A DNA stretch of 64,000 nucleotides from a virus, in IMG/VR virus record IMGVR_UViG_3300031552_000003, positions 1 to 64,000 of that record. One strand, 5' to 3'. The position numbers and the translations under genes are program-made. Of the stretch, positions 63,713 to 64,000 are shown in pieces; the first letter of the stretch is position 1; each line of letters starts with the position of its first letter. The notes beneath the pieces are model-generated. The model did no database searches. It saw only the letters and a program-made list of their open reading frames with translations, and had not been told where the DNA came from.

Positions 63713-64000
63713 ACTTCTCTATAATTAATATCATTAGTTTTTACTATCCTGCACATTTGTTGTATTCGTGAAGTAATTCTTTCATCCCCTAACTTTTCAG
63801 CTAATTCTGGTAAAGTAAAATTAGAAGTAAAAATTGTTGTTTTTTCATTTTCGTAACGATGGTTTATAATTAAGTAGAGTGTTTGTAATGCCCATTCTGT
63901 TGTTTTTTCTGCCCCAAAATCATCAAAAACTAAAAAATCAAGATTCTTGTATTTAGAAATTATTTCGAACTCACTCAAGTTTTTTTCTTCTTTATCATTT
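63709..64000 (-). CDS. DnaC/IstB-like helicase loader ATPase (cut by the window edge)
   Basis: The visible 97 C-terminal residues include Walker B and sensor motifs: FLVFDDFGAEKTTEWALQTL, NHRYENEKTTIFTSNFTLPE and DERITSRIQQMC. These are the signatures of DnaC/IstB-type loaders. The frame stays open to the right edge, so Walker A and the N terminus lie outside. It overlaps the helicase start (ATGA). Confidence 0.88.
   Translation of the reverse strand, partial: NDKEEKNLSEFEIISKYKNLDFLVFDDFGAEKTTEWALQTLYLIINHRYENEKTTIFTSNFTLPELAEKLGDERITSRIQQMCRIVKTNDINYREV

Noticed and set aside
1-64000. CRISPR arrays, tRNA and rRNA genes, integrase or repressor module
   Set aside because: No regularly spaced repeats of the right length, no cloverleaf or rRNA-like sequence and no integrase motif were noticed; a covariance-model search would be needed to exclude tRNAs fully.

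Overview
The window is 64 kb of a tailed double-stranded DNA phage (siphovirus-type tail: long tape measure, tail tube, no sheath seen). The sequence is strongly AT-rich. Several signs point to a Bacteroidota host: most starts follow A/T-rich leaders without a Shine-Dalgarno site, a near-consensus Bacteroidota promoter (TTTG, 20-nt spacer, TATTTTTG) lies at 61560-61591, three products carry Bacteroidota-style signal peptides ending in xAQ, and a DUF5675-type lysis protein is present. This is inference; no host gene is in view.

Layout. (1) 1-1059: repeat-rich non-coding region with iteron-like 9-mers, a short tandem repeat and a C/G-run tract. (2) 1060-5581: terminase small subunit and a large subunit interrupted by two inteins. 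(3) 5607-12089: cold-shock protein, small structural-type proteins, two secreted proteins (a FN3/PKD/LRR protein and an SGNH hydrolase) and a lysis-type cassette. (4) 12112-18193: portal, MuF-type minor head protein, DUF2213 protease with nested in-frame starts, decoration protein, major capsid protein. (5) 18198-28541: eleven tightly overlapping sugar and glycan-modification genes inserted inside the structural module. They comprise glycosyltransferases including a GT11 fucosyltransferase, a His-substituted PMP-type sugar dehydratase, a GDP-fucose-synthase relative, oxidoreductases, a methyltransferase and a sulfotransferase. (6) 28545-39980: connectors, tail tube, tail assembly chaperones joined by a textbook -1 frameshift signal, tape measure, tail hub and fibre. 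A strong bidirectional terminator at 40005-40041 ends this rightward block.

(7) 40040 to the right edge is transcribed leftward: recombination and repair (split SbcC/Rad50-type ATPase with SbcD, RuvC-like resolvase, RecA), gp32-like SSB, and a replisome (clamp loader, family A polymerase palm, UDG-like/3'-5' exonuclease fusion, beta clamp, DnaB-like helicase, DnaC-like loader cut by the window edge). It also holds an RNA ligase, a radical SAM protein, a pyrimidine-dimer glycosylase relative and a run of small genes at 55-58 kb separated by copies of one repeated palindromic element. About ten genes shorter than 60 codons are recovered, mostly by ATGA or TAATG overlap with neighbours.

Most notable: a second TerL intein that appears to begin with proline; a virion-gene-embedded island whose enzymes fit GDP-fucose or GDP-colitose synthesis and transfer; a 21-bp piece of terL duplicated beside a perfect 22-bp palindrome in the recombination operon; and a polymerase split into a palm subunit and a UDG-like/exonuclease subunit with an altered UDG active-site motif.
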